Below are positions 41,060 to 48,783 of a stretch of 64,000 nt of DNA, piece by piece. Source of the DNA: Streptomyces mangrovisoli (GTDB taxonomy: Bacteria > Actinomycetota > Actinomycetes > Streptomycetales > Streptomycetaceae); NCBI RefSeq assembly GCF_000974985.2, contig NZ_LAVA02000033.1:62001-126000 (forward strand), read 5' to 3'. The position numbers and the translations under genes are program-made. The notes beneath the pieces are model-generated. The model saw nothing but the letters and a program-made list of their open reading frames with translations. It was not told the origin of the DNA and made no database searches. Numbering within the stretch: position 1 is the stretch's first letter; each line of letters opens with the position of its first letter.

Positions 41060-43318
41060 CTACGCCAGCAGCGCCGGGATCGTCGCCTCGTGGGCCTCGC
41101 GCAGCTCGGCCAGGGAGAGCGCGAACTCGCCCTGCACGTCCACCGAGTCGCCGTCGACGACACCGATACGGGTGACCGGAAGGCCCCGCGCACCGCACAT
41201 GTCGTTGAAGCGGACCTCCTCGGAACGCGGCACCGCGACGACCGCGCGGCCCGCCGACTCCGAGAAGAGAAGGGTGAACGCGTCGAGCCCGTCCGGAACG
41301 ACCAGCCGCGCGCCCTTGCCGCCGAGCAGCGCCGACTCCACGACCGCCTGGATCAGACCGCCGTCGGACAGGTCGTGCGCGGAGTCGATCATGCCGTCGC
41401 GGGAGGCGGAGATCAGGATCTCGCCGAGCAGCCGCTCGCGCTCCAGGTCGACCTTGGGCGGCAGACCGCCGAGGTGGTCGTGGACGACCTGGGACCAGGC
41501 CGAACCGCCGAACTCCTCGCGGGTGTCACCGAGCAGGTAGAGGAGCTGGCCCTCTTCCTGGAAGGCGACCGGGGTGCGGCGGGCGACGTCGTCGATGACG
41601 CCCAGCACGGCCACGACCGGGGTCGGGTGGATGGCCGCCTCACCGGTCTGGTTGTACAGCGAGACGTTGCCGCCGGTCACCGGGGTGCCGAGCTGGAGGC
41701 AACCGTCCGCGAGGCCGCGGATGGCCTCCGCGAACTGCCACATGACGGCTGGGTCCTCGGGCGAGCCGAAGTTCAGGCAGTCGGAGACGGCGAGCGGCTT
41801 GGCACCGGTCGTCGCGACATTGCGGTAGGCCTCGGCGAGGGCCAGCTGCGCACCCGTGTACGGGTCGAGCTTCGCGTAACGGCCGTTGCCGTCGGTCGCG
41901 ATGGCGACGCCGAGCCCGGTCTCCTCGTCGATGCGGATCATGCCGGAGTCCTCGGGCTGGGCGAGGACGGTGTTGCCCTGCACGAAGTGGTCGTACTGCG
42001 AGGTGATCCACTTCTTCGACGCCTGGTTGGGCGACGCGACCAGCTTCAGGACCTGGGCCTTCAGCTCCTCGGCCGTGGCCGGGCGGGGCAGCTTGTTCGC
42101 GTCGTCCGCCTGGAGCGCGTCCTGCCACTCGGGGCGCGCGTACGGCCGCTCGTAGACCGGGCCGTCGTGCGCGACCGTGCGCGGGTCGACGTCGACGATC
42201 TTGCCGCCGTGCCAGAAGATCTCCAGCCGGTCGCCGTCGGTCACCTCACCGATGACGGTGGCGATGACGTCCCACTTCTCGCAGATCTCCAGGAAGCGGT
42301 CGACCTTCGCCGGCTCGACGACCGCGCACATGCGTTCCTGCGACTCGCTCATGAGGATCTCCTCGGGCGAGAGCGTGGAGTCGCGCAGCGGTACGTCGTC
42401 CAGGGTGACGCGCATGCCGCCGGAGCCGTTGGAGGCGAGCTCGGAGGTGGCACAGGACAGACCGGCCGCGCCGAGGTCCTGGATGCCGACGACCAGCTTC
42501 TCCTTGAAGGCCTCCAGGGTGCACTCGATGAGGAGCTTCTCCTGGAAGGGGTCGCCGACCTGGACGGCCGGGCGCTTCGAGGGCTTCGCGTCGTCGAAGG
42601 TCTCCGAGGCCAGGATGGAGGCGCCGCCGATGCCGTCGCCGCCCGTGCGGGCCCCGTACAGGATGACCTTGTTGCCCGCGCCGGACGCCTTCGCGAGGTG
42701 GATGTCCTCGTGCCGCATGACGCCGATGGCACCGGCGTTGACCAGCGGGTTGCCCTGGTAGCAGGCGTCGAAGACGACCTCGCCGCCGATGTTGGGCAGG
42801 CCCAGGCAGTTCCCGTAGCCGCCGATGCCGGCGACGACGCCGGGCAGCACGCGCTTGGTGTCGGGGTGGTCGGCCGCGCCGAAGCGCAGCGGGTCGACGA
42901 CCGCGACCGGGCGGGCGCCCATCGCGATGATGTCGCGCACGATGCCGCCGACGCCCGTCGCCGCGCCCTGGTAGGGCTCGACGTACGAGGGGTGGTTGTG
43001 CGACTCGACCTTGAAGGTGACCGCGTAGCCCTGGCCGACGTCGACGACGCCGGCGTTCTCGCCGATGCCGACGAGCAGCGCGTCGGACTGCGGGGCCTTC
43101 TCGCCGAACTGGCGCAGGTGCACCTTGGAGGACTTGTAGGAGCAGTGCTCGGACCACATGACCGAGTACATGGCGAGCTCGGCGCCGGTCGGGCGGCGGC
43201 CGAGGATCTCCACGACCCGCTCGTACTCGTCCTTCTTCAGGCCGAGTTCGGCCCAGGGCAGCTCGACGTCGGGGGTCTCGGCCGCGTGCTCGACCGTGTC
43301 CAGAGGCGTCCGGCTCAT
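41060..43318 (-). CDS. purL: phosphoribosylformylglycinamidine synthase subunit PurL (small type)
   Basis: A 752-residue ATP-binding subunit of FGAM synthase, working with PurQ and PurS. Characteristic blocks: MWSEHCSYKSSKVHL, VESHNHPSYVEPYQGAATGV, GNCLGLPNIGGEVVFD, DLGAAGLSCATSE, GTPVTGGNVSLYNQT, HDLSDGGL. Length fits the short multi-subunit PurL. Its ATG (43316-43318) overlaps the purQ stop in an ATGA, so translation is coupled. Confidence 0.97.
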   Translation of the reverse strand: MSRTPLDTVEHAAETPDVELPWAELGLKKDEYERVVEILGRRPTGAELAMYSVMWSEHCSYKSSKVHLRQFGEKAPQSDALLVGIGENAGVVDVGQGYAVTFKVESHNHPSYVEPYQGAATGVGGIVRDIIAMGARPVAVVDPLRFGAADHPDTKRVLPGVVAGIGGYGNCLGLPNIGGEVVFDACYQGNPLVNAGAIGVMRHEDIHLAKASGAGNKVILYGARTGGDGIGGASILASETFDDAKPSKRPAVQVGDPFQEKLLIECTLEAFKEKLVVGIQDLGAAGLSCATSELASNGSGGMRVTLDDVPLRDSTLSPEEILMSESQERMCAVVEPAKVDRFLEICEKWDVIATVIGEVTDGDRLEIFWHGGKIVDVDPRTVAHDGPVYERPYARPEWQDALQADDANKLPRPATAEELKAQVLKLVASPNQASKKWITSQYDHFVQGNTVLAQPEDSGMIRIDEETGLGVAIATDGNGRYAKLDPYTGAQLALAEAYRNVATTGAKPLAVSDCLNFGSPEDPAVMWQFAEAIRGLADGCLQLGTPVTGGNVSLYNQTGEAAIHPTPVVAVLGVIDDVARRTPVAFQEEGQLLYLLGDTREEFGGSAWSQVVHDHLGGLPPKVDLERERLLGEILISASRDGMIDSAHDLSDGGLIQAVVESALLGGKGARLVVPDGLDAFTLLFSESAGRAVVAVPRSEEVRFNDMCGARGLPVTRIGVVDGDSVDVQGEFALSLAELREAHEATIPALLA

Positions 43319-43995
43319 GCGTTGACCAGCTTCTTGAGGATCGAGGTGAAGAACGGCAGACCGTCGGTGCGGCCGGTGCCGATGAGCGGCTCGACGGCGT
43401 GCTCCGGGTGCGGCATCAGGCCGACGACGTTCCCGGCCTCGTTGGTGATGCCGGCGATGTCGCGCAGCGACCCGTTCGGGTTGACGTCCAGGTAGCGGAA
43501 CGCGACCCGGCCCTCCGCCTCCAGCTTGTCCAGCGTGTACGCGTCGGCGACGTACCGGCCGTCCATGTTCTTCAGCGGAATGTGGATCTCCTGGCCGGCC
43601 TCGTAGTCGGCGGTCCAGGCGGTGTCCGCGTTCTCCACCCGCAGCTTCTGCTCGCGGCAGACGAAGTGCAGGTGGTCGTTGCCGAGCATGCCGCCCGGCA
43701 GCAGGTGGGCCTCCGTGAGGATCTGGAAGCCGTTGCAGATGCCGAGGACCGGCAGACCGGCCTTCGCCTGCTCGATGACGGTCTCCATCACGGGCGAGAA
43801 GCGGGAGATGGCACCGGCCCGCAGATAGTCGCCGTAGGAGAAACCGCCGGGCAGCACCACGGCGTCGACCTGATGCAGGTCCTTGTCCTTGTGCCACAGG
43901 GCCACCGGCTCGGCGCCCGCGAGACGGATCGCGCGCTGGGTGTCGCGGTCGTCGAGGCTGCCGGGAAAAGTGACGACGCCAATACGAGCGGTCAC
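43315..43995 (-). CDS. purQ: phosphoribosylformylglycinamidine synthase subunit PurQ (glutaminase)
   Basis: A 226-residue class-I glutamine amidotransferase that feeds ammonia to PurL. GVVTFPGSLDDRD at the N-terminus, nucleophile Cys in VLGICNGFQIL (about residue 86), and the C-terminal GLMPHPEHAVEP with the His-x-Glu of the triad. GTG start at 43993-43995 overlaps the purS stop; its own stop overlaps purL. Confidence 0.96.
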   Translation of the reverse strand: MTARIGVVTFPGSLDDRDTQRAIRLAGAEPVALWHKDKDLHQVDAVVLPGGFSYGDYLRAGAISRFSPVMETVIEQAKAGLPVLGICNGFQILTEAHLLPGGMLGNDHLHFVCREQKLRVENADTAWTADYEAGQEIHIPLKNMDGRYVADAYTLDKLEAEGRVAFRYLDVNPNGSLRDIAGITNEAGNVVGLMPHPEHAVEPLIGTGRTDGLPFFTSILKKLVNA

Positions 43996-44258
43996 TTGGC
44001 GGCCTCCGCGGCGGCTTCCTCCACCTTGACGGTGAAGTCCTCGATCACGGTGTTGGCGAGGAAGGATTCCGCGAGATCGTGGATGCGGGCGAGCGCGGCC
44101 TCGTCGACCGGCCCGTCAACCTCCAGTTCGAAACGCTTTCCCTGACGTACGTCCGAGATCCCCTCGAAACCCAGACGCGGCAGCGCACGCTGGACCGCCT
44201 GGCCCTGGGGGTCGAGGATCTCCGGCTTGAGCATGACGTCGACTACGACGCGTGCCAC
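43992..44258 (-). CDS. purS: phosphoribosylformylglycinamidine synthase subunit PurS
   Basis: An 88-residue small subunit that bridges PurQ and PurL. LKPEILDPQGQAVQRALPRL and GFEGISDVRQGKRFEL are typical. GTG 44256-44258 is favoured because GGGAG lies five bases upstream; the in-frame GTG at 44264 would abut it. It is the first gene of purS-purQ-purL. Confidence 0.95.
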   Translation of the reverse strand: MARVVVDVMLKPEILDPQGQAVQRALPRLGFEGISDVRQGKRFELEVDGPVDEAALARIHDLAESFLANTVIEDFTVKVEEAAAEAAK

Positions 44259-44315
44259 TGGCACTCCCGGTGGTGTGGTGCTGAGCAGGTGTCTTCAGAC
44301 TACCCGCACAAAATT

Positions 44316-44329
44316 TCTACGCGAGTAGA
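44316..44329. promoter_or_regulatory. TCTAC-GCGA-GTAGA inverted repeat upstream of purS
   Basis: A perfect 5-bp inverted repeat, in the 44265-44639 spacer between purS and the divergent lsrL gene, 58 bases from the purS start. Possible purine-responsive operator; no family assignment. The remainder of the spacer is AT-richer promoter DNA without a gene. Confidence 0.4.
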
Positions 44330-44639
44330 GTTGTAGGAAAGTACGTGACCGGCATCACGATCCTGCATCGGAAGGCGGCGTACACGAAAAGATCTGGGAA
44401 AGTTCCCGCAGCCACCCGACATACCTGCGGACATACCGCGCGCACATACCTATTGCCTGGGGACACGCGGAGGGATTTAGGAGGGCTTCCCTTTCCAATG
44501 CCGGGCACTGTACAAATGAATTGGCAATAGCCGATACTTTGCCCAATAACAGGCGGACAGCCGACATCTCCGCGACGGTTCAGGCACGTCATCCGTCATA
44601 CCGCCGGTGCCGAGGTGTCGCACGAAGGGACCGATATTC

Positions 44640-44957
44640 GTGGCGCAGAAGGTCGTGGTCACGCTCTTTGACGACATCGACGGCTCGGAAGCGGCGGAAA
44701 CGATCGCCTTCGGACTCGACGGCAAGTCGTACGAGATCGACCTGAATGAAGCCAACGCCGAGAAACTCCGTGAGGCGCTCGCGCCGTACGTGGAGGCAGG
44801 CCGGAAGCGGTCGAAGTCGGGCAAGACGTACCGGCAGACCGAGGTCGCCCCCGACCCGGCGGCCGTCCGGGCCTGGGCGCAGGCCAACAAGATGGACGTG
44901 CCGGCCCGCGGGCGCATCCCGAAGAAGGTCTACGAGGCGTTCACCGAGGCCCAGTAG
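44640..44957 (+). CDS. lsrL: Lsr2-family nucleoid-associated protein (LsrL-type paralogue)
   Basis: A 105-residue Lsr2-family protein: N-terminal oligomerisation domain (AQKVVVTLFDDIDGSEAAET, 1-60) and C-terminal DNA-binding domain ending AWAQANKMDVPARGRIPKKV, with the R-G-R hook that enters AT-rich minor grooves. Lsr2 proteins silence AT-rich, often horizontally acquired genes. The position next to purS matches, from memory, the second Streptomyces copy, LsrL, rather than the main Lsr2. GTG 44640 follows AAGGGA. An upstream in-frame ATG at 44607 is unsupported. Confidence 0.9.
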   Translation: MAQKVVVTLFDDIDGSEAAETIAFGLDGKSYEIDLNEANAEKLREALAPYVEAGRKRSKSGKTYRQTEVAPDPAAVRAWAQANKMDVPARGRIPKKVYEAFTEAQ

Positions 44958-45027
44958 CGCCACGCGGCGGCCTCACCCGGCGCGGGGCCGGCCTCCGGCA
45001 CCGACCGGGGCCCGCCGACCGCGCGCC

Positions 45028-45063
45028 GCGTCCTCAGGGCTCGTCAGGGGGCCCTGAGGACGC
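45028..45063 (+). terminator. hairpin downstream of lsrL
   Basis: A perfect 13-bp stem (GCGTCCTCAGGGC with its complement) with a 10-base loop, 70 bases past the lsrL stop. A second hairpin, GGTTCCGTCC/GGACGGAACC, is at 45164-45191. The 44958-45275 spacer holds only these and a promoter for the tRNA-Gly. Confidence 0.6.
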
Positions 45064-45194
45064 GGGACTTGGGCGGCCGGGCAGGCGGTGGCCGCGGACG
45101 GCCGGCGGATGTCGGCGGACCGCGGAGGGGGTCGGGGAACGGGCCGGGGAACGGGCCGCGGAAGGTTCCGTCCCGGAGCCCGGACGGAACCGAC

Positions 45195-45225
45195 TTGCGC
45201 AACCCCCCCGCTGATCAGCTAATGT
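45195..45225 (+). promoter_or_regulatory. possible promoter of the atypical tRNA-Gly gene
   Basis: TTGCGC (45195-45200) and TAATGT (45220-45225) with a 19-base gap, about 50 bases before the tRNA. The spacing is a little long, so the call is tentative. Confidence 0.4.
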
Positions 45226-45275
45226 CTGGGACACGCCGAGGGGCGAGGCCGAAAGGTCCGGCCCACGGAGTACAT

Positions 45276-45347
45276 GCGGGTGTAGTTCAGTAGCAGAACA
45301 TCCCCCTTCCAGGGGGAAGGCGCAGTGTGCGATTCCTGTCACCCGCT
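45276..45347 (+). tRNA. tRNA-Gly (TCC) with aberrant T arm and D loop
   Basis: A 72-base cloverleaf: acceptor GCGGGTG/CACCCGC, D stem GTTC/GAAC, anticodon stem TCCCC/GGGGA with loop CTTCCAG (UCC), discriminator T. The D loop is AGTAGCA rather than AGTGGTA, so G18 is replaced. The T arm reads CAGTG-TGCGATT-CCTGT: the conserved GTTC becomes G-T-G-C and most stem pairs fail. An alternative GCAG/CTGT register gives a 4-bp stem with a 10-base loop. The rest is intact. See findings: this pattern recalls staphylococcal tRNA-Gly used for cell-wall synthesis. Confidence 0.8.
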
Positions 45348-45427
45348 CTGCAGCACGGTCTCGAGCATCCTTCTGGATCAGGTAGGCTGGTGCTCGCGCC
45401 GATCGGTGAAAGCCGGTCGGAGGCAAT

Positions 45428-45503
45428 GCGGACGTAGCTCAGTTGGTAGAGCGCAACCTTGCCAAGGTTGAGGTCGCGAGTTCGAGCCTCGTCGTCCGCT
45501 CCA
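45428..45503 (+). tRNA. tRNA-Gly (GCC), copy 1
   Basis: Acceptor GCGGACG/CGTCCGC, anticodon loop TTGCCAA (GCC), normal T arm GCGAG-TTCGAGC-CTCGT, discriminator T and encoded CCA (45501-45503). Confidence 0.95.
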
Positions 45504-45508
45504 GAAAG

Positions 45509-45538
45509 AACCCCCGGTCTCCTGGACCGGGGGTTTTT
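45509..45538 (+). terminator. terminator after tRNA-Gly copy 1
   Basis: 11-bp stem AACCCCCGGTC/GACCGGGGGTT with a 5-base loop and a T-run directly after. Confidence 0.9.
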
Positions 45539-45639
45539 CGTTGAGACCGGGGTTTTTTCGCTGAGTTGGCGCGCTTGCCGCGGGTGTGTCCCGGTAGCCA
45601 CCGGGGTTGGGTATAGTTGCTCTCGCGCCACGGCGCAGT

Positions 45640-45715
45640 GCGGACGTAGCTCAGTTGGTAGAGCGCAACCTTGCCAAGGTTGAGGTCGCGAGTTCGAGCC
45701 TCGTCGTCCGCTCCA
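45640..45715 (+). tRNA. tRNA-Gly (GCC), copy 2
   Basis: Identical to the gene at 45428-45503, with encoded CCA (45713-45715). The duplicated unit does not include the upstream region. Confidence 0.95.
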
Positions 45716-45718
45716 CAC

Positions 45719-45751
45719 CGAAGGCCCCGGTCGATCCGACCGGGGCCTTCG
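45719..45751. terminator. terminator between tRNA-Gly copy 2 and purC
   Basis: A perfect 15-bp stem CGAAGGCCCCGGTCG with its complement, 3-base loop, followed by TCGT. Confidence 0.85.
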
Positions 45752-45846
45752 TCGTATCCGTGCCGGGGCTTTCGGCGCACCCGTGACGGGCTTTCGCCGT
45801 ACCCGTGACGGCCGGGCCGCGGCCTCGCCGCGGCCCTCACGACCCC

Positions 45847-46746
45847 CTAGTGCCAGGCGCCGCCCGTCAGGCGCTCGTACGCCTCCACGTACTTCGCCCG
45901 GGTCGCCTCCACCACGTGCTCGGGCAGCGGCGGCGGAGGCTGCTCGCTCCGGCGGTCCCAGCCCGACTCCGGGCCGGTCAGCCAGTCCCGCACGAACTGC
46001 TTGTCGTACGACGGCTGCGCGCGCCCCGGCTGCCACTGGTCGGCCGGCCAGAAGCGGGACGAGTCCGGGGTGAGCACCTCGTCCGCGAGGACCAGCGTGT
46101 CGCCCTCGAAGCCGAACTCGAACTTCGTGTCCGCGAGGACGATGCCACGGCCGTGGGCGATGTTGCGGGCGCGGGAATAGACCGCCAGCGTCGCCTGGCG
46201 CAGATGCGCCGCGGTCTCCGCGCCGACCTGCCGGGCGACCTCCTCGTAGGAGACGTTCTCGTCGTGCTCGCCGACCTCCGCCTTGGTGGCCGGGGTGAAG
46301 ATCGGGCCGGGCAGCTCCGAGCCGTCCACGAGCCCCTCGGGCAGGGCGAGTCCGCAGACCGTACGGGACTCCTGGTACTCGGCGAGACCCGAGCCGGTGA
46401 GATAGCCGCGAGCCACGCACTCCACCGGGACCATCCGCAGCGACTTGCAGATCAGCGTGCGGCCGGCCCAGTCGGCGGGGGCGCCCTCGGGCAGCTCGGT
46501 GCTCAGGACGTGATTCGGCACCAGATCGGCCAGCCGGTCGAACCACCAGAGGGACAGCTGCGTGAGAATCCGGCCCTTGTCCGGGATCTCGGTCGGCAGT
46601 ACCCAGTCATAAGCGGACATACGGTCGCTGGCGACCATCACGAGGTCGCCCGCCTCGTTCTGGTACAGCTCGCGCACCTTGCCGGTGTGCAGATGCACCA
46701 GGCCCGGAACCTGGATCGGCTCGGGCTTTTCGACGAATCCGGACAC
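45847..46746 (-). CDS. purC: phosphoribosylaminoimidazole-succinocarboxamide synthase
   Basis: A 299-residue SAICAR synthetase. Family blocks: HTGKVRELY, VASDRMSAYDWVLPTEIPDK, VPVECVARGYLTGSG, and ADTKFEFG with the metal/substrate contacts. The length is that of the longer actinobacterial/yeast-like form. GTG 46744-46746 follows GGGGAGGAACC. A dimethylformamidase-like gene lies directly upstream. Confidence 0.95.
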   Translation of the reverse strand: MSGFVEKPEPIQVPGLVHLHTGKVRELYQNEAGDLVMVASDRMSAYDWVLPTEIPDKGRILTQLSLWWFDRLADLVPNHVLSTELPEGAPADWAGRTLICKSLRMVPVECVARGYLTGSGLAEYQESRTVCGLALPEGLVDGSELPGPIFTPATKAEVGEHDENVSYEEVARQVGAETAAHLRQATLAVYSRARNIAHGRGIVLADTKFEFGFEGDTLVLADEVLTPDSSRFWPADQWQPGRAQPSYDKQFVRDWLTGPESGWDRRSEQPPPPLPEHVVEATRAKYVEAYERLTGGAWH

Positions 46747-46830
46747 GGTTCCTCCCCGTGGTTCTGTCCAAGTGACTCGATTCTCCCGTATGCGGAATTG
46801 GTCAGGGACAGCGGTCTCGGGAAGGCGCGC

Positions 46831-48321
46831 TCAATCGCGTTTGCAGATGCGGTCCAGGAGGTTCGCGGTCGCGCGCTGGATCCGCGGGTCGACGTGCTCC
46901 GGGCGGTCCAGGGCGGGGGACCAGGCGAACGTTCCGGATGCGAAGACGAGCGCTCCGGACGGTGCGCGGTACAACGACGTCTCCTGATGACGCGGCACGC
47001 CGTCGCCGTCGGTGTACGGGGAGTGGGCGAGCAACACCCGCGCCTCGTGCTCGGGCAGCGGGGTGCGCGGGAAGTACCGGTCGGCCTCGCCCGCGACCAG
47101 GCCCTCGATGCCGTCGCCCTCCTCGGCGCCGGTCGCGTCCCACAGCCAGTGGTCGGCGTTGCGCACGATGAGCGGGTGCGGCTCGGGGACCCGGCCCGCG
47201 TACTGGATGCCGACGAGCTGCTGCTCGGCGCGGTCGATCTCGCGCCAGAGCACCGGCTTTCCCGGGCCCTTGCGTTTGCGGCAGGTCAGCAGGCGGTCCG
47301 CGGCGCCGGACGGGGAGGGGCCCAGCTCCACCTGCCAGTACATGGTGTTGGCGGACAGGAAGACCAGCGAGGTGCCGTGCTCGCGGGCGAGTTCGACCGT
47401 GCGGCGCATTCCGGTCGACCAGTACTCGTCGTGTCCGGGGAAGACGAGGCCGCGGTAGCGGGTGGGGTCGACCCGGCCCGCGTGCAGGTCGCGGGCGTCG
47501 GCGTAGGCGAGGTCGTAGCCGTAGCGCTCTGCCCAGCGGATGAAGTCGTAGGCGTGCCCGACGTGCAGCGGCAGGCCCGCGCCCGCGTAGGGGCGGTCGA
47601 AGGAGACGGTGGTCGCCGCGTCGGCCTCGCCGAGCAGCCGGCCCCGCTCGTCCCACGCGTGGTAGAGGCTGGCGCCGGTCCGGCCGTCCTCCGGATACAG
47701 GTTGTACGCCTGCCAGGTGATGTCCGGCAGCAGGAGCAGCAGGTCGGCCGGGTGGTCGTCGCGGACGGTGAACGGCACGTGGGAGCGGTAGCCGTCGGCG
47801 GTGGTGAGCACGGCGACATACGCGCCGAGGCTCCAGTACGACGGGACCTGCAACCGCCAGGACAGCCACCAGTGGTGGCAGGAGACGGTGCGGTCGGCGG
47901 CCAGCGGCGGGGGCTGCACGATGCCGGAGAGCCGGGGGCTGGTGGTGATCTTGGCGGCGCCGTCGCCGCCGTAGTGCCCGATGCGGTAGATGTCGACCGC
48001 GAACTCCTGCGGGGGGTCGACGGTGACGCGGAAGTCCAGCGCCTCGCCGGGCGCCACGGCCCCGGTCGAGGTGAAGCCCTTGATCTGGCGGCGGACGTCG
48101 TCGGCGGAGCGGGGGCCGACGGTGGCGGTGCGCGGGGCGGGGACGCGGCGGGTGTCGCCGCCCGCCGGGGCCGGGTCGACGTACCAGGGCACCACGTGCC
48201 CGGTGTCGTCGAAGTACGTCTCGCTGCCGCGCAGCCAGGGCACCGGGCCCTGGCCGAAGGGGTCCGTCACCGCGTGCGCGAGCGCTCCCGACTCCCAGCG
48301 GCGGATCTGCTCCGACCCCAT
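46831..48321 (-). CDS. N,N-dimethylformamidase beta-subunit-like protein
   Basis: A 496-residue soluble protein without a signal peptide. It contains an N-terminal Ig-like/beta domain (FTSTGAVAPGEALDFRVTVD; DIYRIGHYGGDGAAKI) and the conserved large-subunit core LLLPDITWQAYNLYPEDGRT, VSFDRPY, GHDEYWSTGMRRTVELAREH, NTMYWQVEL. The iron ligands of the enzyme are two Tyr and a Glu in the GHDEYWS region, which is conserved here. The expected small subunit gene is not adjacent, so the activity may be on another amide. GGGAGGGG precedes ATG 48319-48321. It precedes purC on the same strand (84 bases). Confidence 0.8.
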   Translation of the reverse strand: MGSEQIRRWESGALAHAVTDPFGQGPVPWLRGSETYFDDTGHVVPWYVDPAPAGGDTRRVPAPRTATVGPRSADDVRRQIKGFTSTGAVAPGEALDFRVTVDPPQEFAVDIYRIGHYGGDGAAKITTSPRLSGIVQPPPLAADRTVSCHHWWLSWRLQVPSYWSLGAYVAVLTTADGYRSHVPFTVRDDHPADLLLLLPDITWQAYNLYPEDGRTGASLYHAWDERGRLLGEADAATTVSFDRPYAGAGLPLHVGHAYDFIRWAERYGYDLAYADARDLHAGRVDPTRYRGLVFPGHDEYWSTGMRRTVELAREHGTSLVFLSANTMYWQVELGPSPSGAADRLLTCRKRKGPGKPVLWREIDRAEQQLVGIQYAGRVPEPHPLIVRNADHWLWDATGAEEGDGIEGLVAGEADRYFPRTPLPEHEARVLLAHSPYTDGDGVPRHQETSLYRAPSGALVFASGTFAWSPALDRPEHVDPRIQRATANLLDRICKRD

Positions 48322-48783
48322 GGCGTCCCCTCCCTCGTTCCCCTGTGCGCTTGTCTGCGGGTGCGTAGGCGCTGCGCTGTGCGGGTGGCGCTGCGCTGTG
48401 CTTGCGGTGTGCGGGCTGCTTGCGGTGTGCGGGCTTGCGTGGTGCCGGGCGGCGCGGTGTGCGGCTGGCTCGCGGCGGGCAGGCTGCTCGCGCTCGGGCA
48501 GGCTCCGACGGACGTCCCGTCCCGAGTCCGCCGCAGGTCCGCCGCGTGCCTGCCGAATGTCTTATGTCGCACGCTCTTGCCATCGGCGTGACCGCTTCCA
48601 GCACATCACATCACGCACGCATGTTGTCACTGTTCGTTGCGAATTGGCCGGAAGTGGAAGAAGGGAATCCGGCCGGGCGGCTGTGCCGGTGGGACGGGCG
48701 GGGTGCGGGCGCGGGTGCGGCCTAGGTGTGGGCGGGGTCGGGCCCCTGGTCAGACCGGGGCCGGACCGGGGGCCGGACCGGGA
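48322..48783. other. 462-base spacer with direct repeats
   Basis: No supported gene. 48367-48440 holds imperfect direct repeats (GCGCTGCGCTGTGC twice, TTGCGGTGTGCGGGCT twice), then a GC-rich run. 48600-48650 is less GC-rich (TGTTGTCACTGTTCGTTGC) and may contain a promoter. Confidence 0.55.
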
